64,000 nucleotides of DNA. It comes from Anaerosacchariphilus hominis (GTDB lineage: Bacteria; Bacillota; Clostridia; Lachnospirales; Lachnospiraceae). Under the pieces are notes generated by a model. That model searched no databases. It saw only the letters and a program-made list of their open reading frames with translations, and was not told the DNA's origin. The stretch covers positions 62,001-126,000 of the forward strand of contig NZ_JACOOR010000005.1 of assembly GCF_014290175.1 (NCBI RefSeq), in the 5' to 3' direction. Positions 43,621 through 51,137 of this stretch are shown one piece after another. Position 1 is the stretch's first letter. Each line of letters begins with the position of its first letter. A program made the position numbers and the translations under genes.

Positions 43621-44721
43621 TTATCGTCCCCATATTTTTTTTACATTGTCCATTTTCGCGCTCATGCCTGCGAACAGGGCATCCACCAGGGTCAATGCCG
43701 TCATAGCCTCCACCACGACCACCGCTCTTGGCACAATCACCGGATCGTGACGGCCATGGATACTCAGTTCCCTGTTTTCTCCGGTCTTGCTGACCGTATG
43801 CTGAACCGCAGCCACAGAGGGCGTAGGTTTTATGGCCGCCCGAAATACAAGATCGCTTCCGTCGCTGATGCCACCCAGAACGCCGCCTGCATGATTGGTC
43901 TCTTTTTCGATGCCATTTCCACGGTTCACAAAGGCATCGTTATTCTCAGTTCCTCTCGCTCTGGCTGCCCGAAAGCCGTCTCCGATCTCAAAACCCTTCA
44001 CAGCTCCGATGGACAGGATGGCCTTTGCCAGATTCGCGTCCAGCTTCTCAAAACAGGGATCTCCCGCTCCTGCTGGCATACCGGTTACCACGCATTCGAT
44101 GACACCGCCCACAGAATTCTGTTCTTCCATGCACTGTTTCGTATAGGCAGCCGCCTTCTCCGCCGCTTCGGCGTCCGGCATGGAAAAGGCGTTCTTACCA
44201 ATCTCCTCCCGGTCAAACCGGCTGTCGTCGATCTCCACCGGTCCGATGGACCGGGTATAGGTACAAATGGTGATTCCCAGCTCCTTCAGAATCTTGGCCG
44301 CCACTGCTCCGGCCGCCACCCGGCCGATGGTTTCCCGTCCCGAGGAGCGTCCGCCGCCCCGATAATCCCGGAAACCGTACTTGCAGTCATAGGTATAATC
44401 CGCATGTCCCGGCCGATAGCAGGACGCGATCTCACTGTAGTCCTGGGAGCGCTGTGAGGTATTCCGCACCAGAATGGAAATGGGCGTACCCGTAGTCTTT
44501 CCTTCAAAAACGCCCGAAAGAATCTCCGCTTCGTCGCCCTCCTTCCGGCTCGTGGTATACCTGGACTGTCCCGGTTTTCTCCGATCCAGATATGCCTGAA
44601 TATCCCCTTCCTCCAGGGGCAGTCCTGCCGGACAGCCGTCGATGACCACGCCCAGACCTTTTCCATGGGATTCTCCCCAGGTGGAAATAGAGAACTGCTT
44701 TCCGAATATTGAACCTGCCAT
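43621..44721 (-). CDS. aroC: Chorismate synthase
   Basis: AroC converts EPSP to chorismate with reduced FMN, the last common step to aromatic amino acids. The 366 residues show GESHGKGLGVVIDGCPAG, RPGHADYTYDCKYGFRDYRGGGRSSGRETIGRVAAGA, and the C-terminal HDPVIVPRAVVVVEAMTALTLVDA. The ATG at 44721 has AGAGGA; the stop is one base from panE. Own promoter TTGACG/TATGAT. Confidence 0.97.
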   Translation of the reverse strand: MAGSIFGKQFSISTWGESHGKGLGVVIDGCPAGLPLEEGDIQAYLDRRKPGQSRYTTSRKEGDEAEILSGVFEGKTTGTPISILVRNTSQRSQDYSEIASCYRPGHADYTYDCKYGFRDYRGGGRSSGRETIGRVAAGAVAAKILKELGITICTYTRSIGPVEIDDSRFDREEIGKNAFSMPDAEAAEKAAAYTKQCMEEQNSVGGVIECVVTGMPAGAGDPCFEKLDANLAKAILSIGAVKGFEIGDGFRAARARGTENNDAFVNRGNGIEKETNHAGGVLGGISDGSDLVFRAAIKPTPSVAAVQHTVSKTGENRELSIHGRHDPVIVPRAVVVVEAMTALTLVDALFAGMSAKMDNVKKIWGR

Positions 44722-44804
44722 ATGCTTTCCTCTTTTCTCTTTCTGTTCCCGCGCCTGTACCGGCACTTTTATCTGAAGCTTTTCTATCTGAAATTCTCCT
44801 GTCT

Positions 44805-44833
44805 ATCATACCGAACTTCTGCCCGTTCGTCAA
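44805..44833 (-). promoter_or_regulatory. Promoter of aroC-panE-tgt
   Basis: TTGACG, 17-nt spacer, TATGAT on the minus strand, about 85 nt upstream of aroC. Confidence 0.8.
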
Positions 44834-44896
44834 ATAGTTTCACCCTTTCCCCTTTCCCGCATATTCTGATCTCAAGAGAAGCTTCCGAGGTTTCCC

Positions 44897-45139
44897 ATGA
44901 CTTTCTGTGAACTCCGCGAAAAGGATGTGATAAACATCCGCGATTGCAAGCGTCTGGGCTGCGTCTGTGACCTGACCTTTGACTGTAAAAACGGCTGCAT
45001 CCTGTCTTTGATGGTCTCCTCCGGGGAAAAGCTCTGGGGAATCTTCGGAAAGGAACAGGAATGCGAAATTCCTTGGTGTAAAATCCGTCAGATCGGGCCG
45101 GATATCATTCTGGTGGACCTGGATGAACGGCAGAAATAA
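44897..45139 (+). CDS. YlmC/YmxH family sporulation-associated protein
   Basis: The 80-residue PRC-barrel-like protein reads MTFCELREKDVINIRDCKRLGCVCDLTFDCKNGCIL, then a PWCKIRQIGPDIILVDLDE ending, the YlmC/YmxH pattern found in spore formers. It has GAGG 6 nt before the ATG. It is a lone plus-strand gene with a strong terminator after it. Role unknown; the cysteine count (6) is high for its size. Confidence 0.87.
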   Translation: MTFCELREKDVINIRDCKRLGCVCDLTFDCKNGCILSLMVSSGEKLWGIFGKEQECEIPWCKIRQIGPDIILVDLDERQK

Positions 45140-45150
45140 CGCGTTTGTCA

Positions 45151-45183
45151 AAAGGAGCCGGCGCCACCTGCGCCGACTCCTTT
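45151..45183 (+). terminator. Terminator of the ymxH-type gene (bidirectional)
   Basis: AAAGGAG.CGGCGC/GCGCCG.CTCCTTT stem with a 5-nt loop. It lies between convergent genes and can serve both. Confidence 0.85.
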
Positions 45184-45204
45184 CTCCATAACTTTATCCG
45201 TTTT

Positions 45205-46983
45205 TTATGGAAACTCGATCTCCTTTGGCACCCAAATCCGGCTGCCCTCCGTGAGACCCGGCTGGGTCATCCGCACCCGGACAGTTCCGTCTTTGAACTG
45301 ATAATTCACCCACACGTCGCTGCCCTCCGCACTCTCAGTGGTGCCAACACCTCCAGAAACATGAAGAGTGGTCTCCAGCGCCTTCACCGGAGTGGAAAAT
45401 GCCTCCCCATAATAGGAAGCGTAAGAACCTGCGCTGTCATTCCGGACCAGATAAGAGGCAAAGGATTCCCCCATTTCACCTGACGCGTTCAGATAATCCG
45501 GCTGCCACATACGGTAGGCCTCTTCAAACTCCTCGCTGCTGGTGATCACATCAAAGTACCGGACCTGCCATTCGGTGACCTGATAGATATCCCCGTTCTT
45601 TTTCAGGGTAATGTAGTCCTTCCGGGACCACCACAGCGGATCACTGGTCATGGACGGATAGGTGATCTCTGCCTTCGCTGTTCCATCCCCAAAGCTTACG
45701 CTGATCCGGGGACTATCTGCCGTAAAGGGACTGGACACGCCCATGGTCTTCGTTCCATCCTCCAGGATCTGAATCCCCAGATCGTCCCGGCTCTGAAGGG
45801 TGGGGCTTAAAAGCTCCCAGACCGTATCCGCGTCCCGGTCTGCCGAAGCCTTTGCAAAGGTCTCTACCACCTGAAACGCCTGTTCCACCTCCCCATTCAG
45901 GCTGAGATTTTCCCCGGACAGAATGGAGACTTCATCACTTCCGCTCTCTCCGCTACCCAGGGTTCCCGCCAGGAAAATAGAGGTAGGTCCGTCCGCTCCG
46001 CCAATGATGTCCGTCCTGGACGGATTGGACAGGCAGGACCAGAAGACGCCTATTACTAAAGCCACTGCTGCCCCAATGATCTCTGCCTTCGTTTTTACCC
46101 GGTAACGAAGGATATTCTTAATACGGGCCTTGATGGAATTTTCTCCGAAGGCCACCGGCGTGCCGGTCAGAAAACCGCCCGGAGCAGAAAGCTTCAGAAG
46201 AAAGGTGCTGTAATTCTTCTTTTCTCCCACTCCCAGCCGCTCCAGCACCTGCTCGTCGCAGGCCATCTCCATATCCCGGGTCAAAAGCGCAAAGGCCAGC
46301 CACAGCAACGGATTGAACCAGTGCATCACGCAGACGCATCAGGTCACCAGCTTTACTCTGGAATCCTGCCGCCGCTTGTGGTTCCGCTCATGCTCCAGAA
46401 CCAGGATTCTCTCTTCCCCGGAAAGCCCAATGGGAAGATAAATTCGAGGCCGGAAAAAGCCCAGCAGAAAGGCCGAACCAATCCGGTCGGACTCATAGAC
46501 GTCCTCCTCCGTCCACACGGCAAGCGCCGTTTTCCGGCGAAGACTCAGCCAGGAAAGAAAGCCGAAGGCCAAAAGCGCCAAAACACCCGCAAGCCACAGG
46601 CTGAACAGAAGGGGCACGATCCCGGATACTCCGCTACCGGCAGCTACTGTCCCGATTCCGGCCTCTCCTCCTTCGGAGGCTATGCCGCCCAGCCCCGCAC
46701 GCTGCAGAACTGCTGCCAGTCTGGCAGACTGATATCCGGCCAGGGTAAAGGTCATTCTGCTCCCTTCTGCATGAAATCCGGGCAGTCCGTCCAGCAGCCC
46801 ATAAAGGCTGAATGCGGAATGAAAGGATACGGGACACACGGCCCGGATAAAAACCGGCAGCCATAGAAATGTCAGATACCGCTTCGGCAGACGGCCGCAC
46901 ACCGTCCGCACCACCAGAACCAGAAGCATCGCCAGGGAAGCGGCCATAGTCAGATTTCCAAGTAAAATCAGCCAGGCATTCAT
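45205..46983 (-). pseudogene. M56 (BlaR1-type) membrane metallopeptidase, interrupted by an in-frame TGA
   Basis: Two open stretches (46983-46342 and 46338-45205) lie in the same frame, separated by one TGA at 46339-46341. Before it: four helices and the zinc motif HERNH (residues 198-202). After it: CVCVMHWFNPLLWLAFALLTRDMEMACDEQVLERLG, the normal M56 continuation. Family alignment from memory puts an aromatic residue at the stop, so TGG to TGA is likely. Reinitiation at the GTG/ATG a few codons later is possible. The C-terminal extracellular part (about 320-592) is not a penicillin-binding domain; it contains [15 protein letters not shown] and an NTF2-like region. Upstream blaI overlaps its control. 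Confidence 0.82.
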
Positions 46984-46985
46984 GC

Positions 46986-47357
46986 TTACCCCTCCTCTTC
47001 TTCCTGATAGGAGTCAATCAGCTTTTTCAATTCCTCTGCCTCTTTCCGGCTGAGCTTTTTCTCTCCCAGAAAGGCCGTCACAAAGCCCGGCAGGGAATGG
47101 TCAAACCACCGTTCCACCACCGCCTGGCTCTCATATCGCTGCACGTCCTCTTTTTTCACCAGGGCCGTCACCCTGGAATCCTCATTTTTCAGAATTCCAC
47201 GTTCACAAAGCTTCCGAAGCACCGTGTAGGTGGTGGACTTTTTCCAGCCCAACCTCGGCAGGCAGGCCTTGTACAGTTCCGTGGAGGTCAGCGGCTCCAG
47301 CTCCCAGACGATCTCAAGCAGACGGTATTCCGCATCATACAGCTTCAGTTCTTCCAT
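46986..47357 (-). CDS. BlaI/MecI/CopY family repressor
   Basis: The 123-residue protein is a winged-helix repressor: LYDAEYRLLEIVWELEPLTSTELYKACLPRLGWKKSTTYTVLRKLCERGIL, followed by a dimerisation helix and a Glu-rich tail. In classic pairs, the M56 sensor protease leads to cleavage of BlaI and derepression. Here the M56 gene directly follows (2 nt apart) but carries a stop codon. A perfect 18-bp palindrome overlaps the promoter's -10, the likely autoregulatory operator. Confidence 0.92.
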   Translation of the reverse strand: MEELKLYDAEYRLLEIVWELEPLTSTELYKACLPRLGWKKSTTYTVLRKLCERGILKNEDSRVTALVKKEDVQRYESQAVVERWFDHSLPGFVTAFLGEKKLSRKEAEELKKLIDSYQEEEEG

Positions 47358-47421
47358 ACTCCGTTCCCCTTTTCCTGTGTCTATGATCTTATGGTTTTTG
47401 ACAGATTTATTGCATTAAACC

Positions 47422-47465
47422 GGTTTATTTAAATAAACCATATCATAGAAAGGGAACCCTGTCAA
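47422..47465 (-). promoter_or_regulatory. blaI promoter with palindromic operator
   Basis: TTGACA (47460-47465, overlapping the CarD-like gene's stop), 17-nt spacer, TATGGT (47437-47442). Perfect palindrome GGTTTATTTAAATAAACC at 47422-47439 covers part of the -10 and the start site; a second palindrome AAACCGGTTT adjoins it (47417-47426). Confidence 0.85.
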
Positions 47466-47959
47466 TTCATTTTTTCCATAATATATGCTTTTACTTCTTC
47501 CTTGGGCATATCAAAGGCCACGGCCAGTTCTGCGTAGAGATGATCCTCCGCCGCATGGAAATAGCGCTCATCCACCGTAGTGGCCCGCTTTCCCTGGGCC
47601 ATGCGCTGCCGTCCCCGCTGATAAGAAGTCTTAATGATCCGGACCCACTCTCCAGGATCGCAGCTGCGGATGGCCTCCTTGTACTGTTTTTCCCGCTCCT
47701 TATCATTCTTTTCCCATAGCTCTTCGATCTCCGGAATCTTCTTTACCAGGGCGTCGGCTTCCTTCTTTGTCATAACCCGCCGTATTTTCGTCTTTTCATT
47801 GTCCACCGGCGTAAAAATGGTACTTCCGTTCTGGAAACAGGGGCGCAGTACATAATACATCCGATCCTCCGCAGCTCCCTTCATATTCAGAGCCGTGATC
47901 TCCTCTACCCTGCACACTCCTGTGGTTCCATACACCACATAACCGCCTTTTTCAAACAT
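47462..47959 (-). CDS. CarD/CdnL-family transcription regulator
   Basis: The 165 residues start with the CarD/TRCF RNA-polymerase-interaction domain (MFEKGGYVVYGTTGVCRVEEI, DRMYYVLRPCFQNGSTIFTPVDN), followed by a helical C-terminal domain (LVKKIPEIEELWEKNDKEREKQYKEAI, YFHAAEDHLYAELAVAF). CarD proteins bind the polymerase beta subunit and stabilise open complexes at selected promoters. An AAGGAGG site precedes the start. The roughly 125-nt leader can form alternative hairpins including one followed by six T residues. Confidence 0.92.
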   Translation of the reverse strand: MFEKGGYVVYGTTGVCRVEEITALNMKGAAEDRMYYVLRPCFQNGSTIFTPVDNEKTKIRRVMTKKEADALVKKIPEIEELWEKNDKEREKQYKEAIRSCDPGEWVRIIKTSYQRGRQRMAQGKRATTVDERYFHAAEDHLYAELAVAFDMPKEEVKAYIMEKMN

Positions 47960-48014
47960 TGCGAACCTCCTTTTCTGTCAGCTCCGGAACCTCCGGCGCG
48001 TTCTTTTGTTCTCT

Positions 48015-48083
48015 CCCGTATCGGGTTATCCGATTACTCGAAAAAACCCGCAGCGCTGGAAGCGAAACGGGTTTCATCGGGTT
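48015..48083 (-). ncRNA. Candidate switch-like leader of the CarD-type gene
   Basis: Five short complementary blocks in the order AACCCG (48083-48078), AACCCG (48073-48068), CGGGTT (48050-48045), AACCCG (48027-48022), CGGG (48018-48015). Block 2 with 3 gives hairpin AAACCCG/CGGGTTT plus TTTTTT, a terminator; block 3 with 4 gives an alternative; block 4 with 5 gives a third. Blocks 1 and 2 are exactly 10 bp apart. A TATAAT lies just upstream at 48092-48097. Confidence 0.5.
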
Positions 48084-48091
48084 ACTATAGC

Positions 48092-48097
48092 ATTATA
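48092..48097 (-). promoter_or_regulatory. Candidate -10 box for the CarD-type gene
   Basis: TATAAT on the minus strand, A/T-rich surroundings, no good -35 at the usual distance. Confidence 0.45.
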
Positions 48098-48217
48098 ATA
48101 ACAGAAAATTTAGTTATTTTCTAACAGTTTTTATTTTATTGCATGTTTTTCGTGATTTTGCACGATAGCTGATGGACTATATTTGTGGAAAAATTCCATA
48201 AAATTGGGGCTTCTGGC

Positions 48218-48865
48218 CTATCGCTCTCCTATTTTCAGGGTAATATTCCGCCCTTTTTTCTTCAGGATCCCCTCCTGTTCCAGATTCTTCAGTTCCCGGG
48301 TCATGGCGCTCCGATCTACACTCAGGAATCCGGCCAGCTCCGTGTAGGACATGGGAAGCCGGATCTCCCTGCTCTGCCGTTCCTCTGAAAGGCTTTCCAG
48401 ATAGGCCAGCAGTTTTTTCCGGGTGGTGGTCCTGGACAGCACATAGATTCTCTGCACCTGCTGTCTGGACTGCAAGGCTATCATCTGGAGGAGATTGCTG
48501 ACCATCTGGCTGTGATGATGGCAGGCGTTTTCACACCGTTTGATCACATGCGCATAATCAATGAACATGACTCTGGTGGTCTCCTCGGCCTTCACATAAT
48601 AATTCTGGGACTCTGTCGGGAGCAGAAAGGGTTCTCCGAATACGGCGTCTTTTCTCAGCTCATCAATCAGGTACTGATTCCCCTCCTCGTCACAATAATA
48701 CAGCACCGCGCGTCCGGACAGAATCAGTCCGATTTTATTCATGGAGCTTGCGTATTCAAAAATCGTTTCGTTATTCTGAAAGCAGGCCTCCCTTGCCTGA
48801 AAGCAGACCCGCATACGTTCCTGTTCCTCCGGAAGAATATCTGTAAAAAGTGAAATTGTGGGCAT
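48218..48865 (-). CDS. Crp/Fnr family transcription regulator
   Basis: The 215 residues have a cyclic-nucleotide-binding-like beta barrel (about 20-110, IGLILSGRAVLYYCDEEGNQYLIDELRKDAVFGE), a long dimer helix, and a C-terminal helix-turn-helix (MSYTELAGFLSVDRSAMTRELKNLEQEGIL). The cAMP-binding signature is not conserved. Cysteines at about 21, 28, 58, 130 and 134, the last two in RCENACHHH, could bind heme, iron-sulfur or metal, but spacing does not match Fnr. Divergent from the flavodiiron gene, with a TGTGA-type box between them. Confidence 0.92.
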   Translation of the reverse strand: MPTISLFTDILPEEQERMRVCFQAREACFQNNETIFEYASSMNKIGLILSGRAVLYYCDEEGNQYLIDELRKDAVFGEPFLLPTESQNYYVKAEETTRVMFIDYAHVIKRCENACHHHSQMVSNLLQMIALQSRQQVQRIYVLSRTTTRKKLLAYLESLSEERQSREIRLPMSYTELAGFLSVDRSAMTRELKNLEQEGILKKKGRNITLKIGER

Positions 48866-48944
48866 ACTATGTTCTCCTCTTCTGTATCACCGATGGATGT
48901 TTCTTTTATTATAATACGAACTTTTTTTCAATAAAAGTGTTTTT

Positions 48945-48960
48945 TGTGACTTTTGCAACA
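48945..48960. promoter_or_regulatory. Crp/Fnr-type box in the crp-flavodiiron intergenic region
   Basis: TGTGACTTTTGCAACA: a perfect TGTGA half-site, 6-nt spacer and a degenerate second half. Its centre is 41.5 nt upstream of the start predicted from TACTAT at 48982-48987, the class II activator position. Confidence 0.55.
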
Positions 48961-48981
48961 GAATTATTTTTCCTTGTGTGT

Positions 48982-48987
48982 TACTAT
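48982..48987 (+). promoter_or_regulatory. Candidate -10 box of the flavodiiron gene
   Basis: TACTAT with CAGAAT at the -35 position, a poor match, consistent with activator dependence. Confidence 0.5.
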
Positions 48988-49039
48988 TTTAACAAGCAAA
49001 ATAGAACTGCCAAACTACCCAGAAATCGGAGGAAACACT

Positions 49040-50830
49040 ATGAAAATCACAGATACCATCAAATATGTAGGCGTAAACGACCATCAGGTGGACCTTTTCG
49101 AAGGCCAGTATCAGGTTCCGAACGGCATGTCCTATAACTCCTATGTGATCCTGGATGAAAAAATCGCGGTCATGGATACGGTGGACGCCAACTTCACCCA
49201 TCAGTGGCTGGACAATATCCAGCAGGTTCTGGAAAACCGGAAACCGGATTACCTGATCGTTCAGCACATGGAGCCGGACCACGCTGCCAACATCGCCAAT
49301 TTCCTGAAGGTATATCCGGACACTACCGTAGTCGCTACTGCAAAGGCTTTCAACATGATCGGCAACTTCTTTGAACTGGATCTGGATGGTCAGAAGATCG
49401 AAATGGGAAATGGCGGCACCCTTTCCCTGGGCTATCATCAGCTCACCTTCGTATTTGCTCCCATGGTACACTGGCCGGAGGTCATGGTGACCTATGACAG
49501 CACCGATAAGGTTCTCTTCTCCGCTGACGGTTTCGGCAAATTCGGCGCTTTGGATGTAAACGAGCCCTGGGACGATGAGGCAAGAAGATATTTTATCGGA
49601 ATCGTAGGAAAATACGGCGTACAGGTGCAGAACCTTCTGAAGGTGGCCGCTACCCTGGATATCCAGACCATCTGCCCCCTGCACGGACCGGTTCTCACCG
49701 AGGATCTGGGACATTATATCGGCCTTTATGATACCTGGTCTTCCTATAAGCCTGAAGATGACGGCATCGTAATCGCTTACACCTCTGTATACGGGCACAC
49801 TAAAACCGCAGTTTCCATCCTGGCTGACGAGCTGAGATCCAAGGGCTGCCCGAAGGTGGTAGTCTACGATCTGGCAAGGGATGATATGTCCCAGGCTCTC
49901 AGCGACGCATTCCGCTATTCCAAACTGATTCTTGCAACTACCACTTACAACGCAAGCATCTATCCGTTCATGAATGACTTTATCACCCGCCTGGTTGAAC
50001 ACAACTACCAGAACCGTACCGTAGGTCTCATTGAAAATGGTACCTGGGCGCCTCTGGCTGCGAAAATCATGAAAGAAATGATGGACAAGTGTAAGAAAAT
50101 CAACTGGCTGAAGAATTCCGTACACATCTGGTCCGCAGTGAAGGACGAAAACCGCAAGCAGATCGAAGCCATGACCGATGAGCTTTGCAAGGAATATATT
50201 GCCAAAGACAACTCTCTTGCAAATAAGAACGATATGACCGCCCTCTTCCGCATCGGATACGGCCTCTATGTGGTAACCTCCAACGACGGCAAGAAGGACA
50301 ACGGCCTGATCGTCAATACGGTCACCCAGCTGACTGACAATCCCTACCGCGTGGCTGTGAATATCAACAAGGCAAATTATTCCCACCATGTGATTCAGCA
50401 GACCGGCGTTCTGAACGTGAACTGCCTGTCCGTGGACGCGCCGTTCTCTGTCTTCCAGCAGTTCGGCTTCCAGTCCGGAAGAACTGTAGACAAGTTCGCC
50501 GGTGAAAAGGTCAACCGTTCCGGAAACGGCCTCATCTTCCTGGATAAGTACATCAACGCGTTCATGTCCCTGAAGGTGGAGCAGTATGTGGATCTGGGCA
50601 CTCACGGTATGTTCATCTGCAGCGTAACCGAAGCCCGCGTCATCAACGACCGGGACACCATGAGCTACACCTACTACCAGCAGAATGTAAAACCCCAGCC
50701 GGAAACCGCCGGCAAGAAAGGCTTCGTATGCAAGGTCTGCGGCTACATCTACGAGGGCGACGAACTCCCCGCAGATATTATCTGCCCGCTGTGCAAGCAT
50801 GGGGCGGTGGATTTTGAGCCGATTCAGTAG
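49040..50830 (+). CDS. Flavodiiron protein fused to flavin reductase and rubredoxin
   Basis: A 596-residue soluble enzyme with four modules. Residues 1-245: beta-lactamase-like diiron domain with ligands H76, E78, D80 (QHMEPDH), then HWPEVM, SADGFG and LHGP. Residues 250-395: flavodoxin-like FMN domain (IAYTSVYGHTKTAVSILA). Residues 410-550: flavin reductase-like domain (LYVVTSNDGKKDNGLIVNTVTQ). Residues 558-596: rubredoxin with CKVCGYIY and CPLCKHG. Flavodiiron proteins reduce O2 to water or NO to N2O; fusing redox partners would pass electrons internally. All iron ligands are present. GGAGG precedes the ATG. Confidence 0.93.
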   Translation: MKITDTIKYVGVNDHQVDLFEGQYQVPNGMSYNSYVILDEKIAVMDTVDANFTHQWLDNIQQVLENRKPDYLIVQHMEPDHAANIANFLKVYPDTTVVATAKAFNMIGNFFELDLDGQKIEMGNGGTLSLGYHQLTFVFAPMVHWPEVMVTYDSTDKVLFSADGFGKFGALDVNEPWDDEARRYFIGIVGKYGVQVQNLLKVAATLDIQTICPLHGPVLTEDLGHYIGLYDTWSSYKPEDDGIVIAYTSVYGHTKTAVSILADELRSKGCPKVVVYDLARDDMSQALSDAFRYSKLILATTTYNASIYPFMNDFITRLVEHNYQNRTVGLIENGTWAPLAAKIMKEMMDKCKKINWLKNSVHIWSAVKDENRKQIEAMTDELCKEYIAKDNSLANKNDMTALFRIGYGLYVVTSNDGKKDNGLIVNTVTQLTDNPYRVAVNINKANYSHHVIQQTGVLNVNCLSVDAPFSVFQQFGFQSGRTVDKFAGEKVNRSGNGLIFLDKYINAFMSLKVEQYVDLGTHGMFICSVTEARVINDRDTMSYTYYQQNVKPQPETAGKKGFVCKVCGYIYEGDELPADIICPLCKHGAVDFEPIQ

Positions 50831-50860
50831 GGGTTTTGAAAAATCAGTTTTTGCAATTAC

Positions 50861-50902
50861 GAAAAGATACGGCAGAGCTTTCAGGTTCTGTCGTATCTTT
50901 TC
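50861..50902 (+). terminator. Terminator of the flavodiiron gene
   Basis: Sixteen-pair stem GAAAAGATACGGCAGA/TCTGTCGTATCTTTTC with a roughly 10-nt loop, followed by ATTTTT. The 307-nt gap from 50831 to 51137 holds only this and the tsf terminator. Confidence 0.85.
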
Positions 50903-50974
50903 ATTTTTCCAGATTTAAGCCGCTGTTGTAACTGATTTTTCCATGGTTAAAATACCGTATGACGATGAAATTAC

Positions 50975-51010
50975 AAAAAAGAAAGGCACAGCCAAAGCCA
51001 CACCTTTCTT
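50975..51010 (-). terminator. Terminator of rpsB-tsf
   Basis: AAGAAAGG....CCTTTCTT stem continued by G-U-containing pairs around a TTTG loop, followed by a run of T residues on the minus strand; about 130 nt after the tsf stop. Confidence 0.75.
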
Positions 51011-51137
51011 CTGTATACATAGAATAGTCAAATCTGCAAAATCCGAACTCCGCAAAGTGATGTGTGTGCATTAGGTACTTTACGGAATCGCTCTTTTCAG
51101 ATCTTTATAGCATGTATTTTATAAAATCTTCAGAGGA

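Noticed and set aside
46339..46341. Selenocysteine at the in-frame TGA of the M56 gene
   Set aside because: No convincing SECIS-like hairpin follows the TGA, M56 proteins are not known selenoproteins, and the position is normally aromatic; a nonsense change is simpler.
48989..50800. A 603-codon open frame on the minus strand
   Set aside because: Antisense shadow of the flavodiiron fusion, which has complete catalytic motifs on the plus strand. Composition is that of a reverse-frame artefact.
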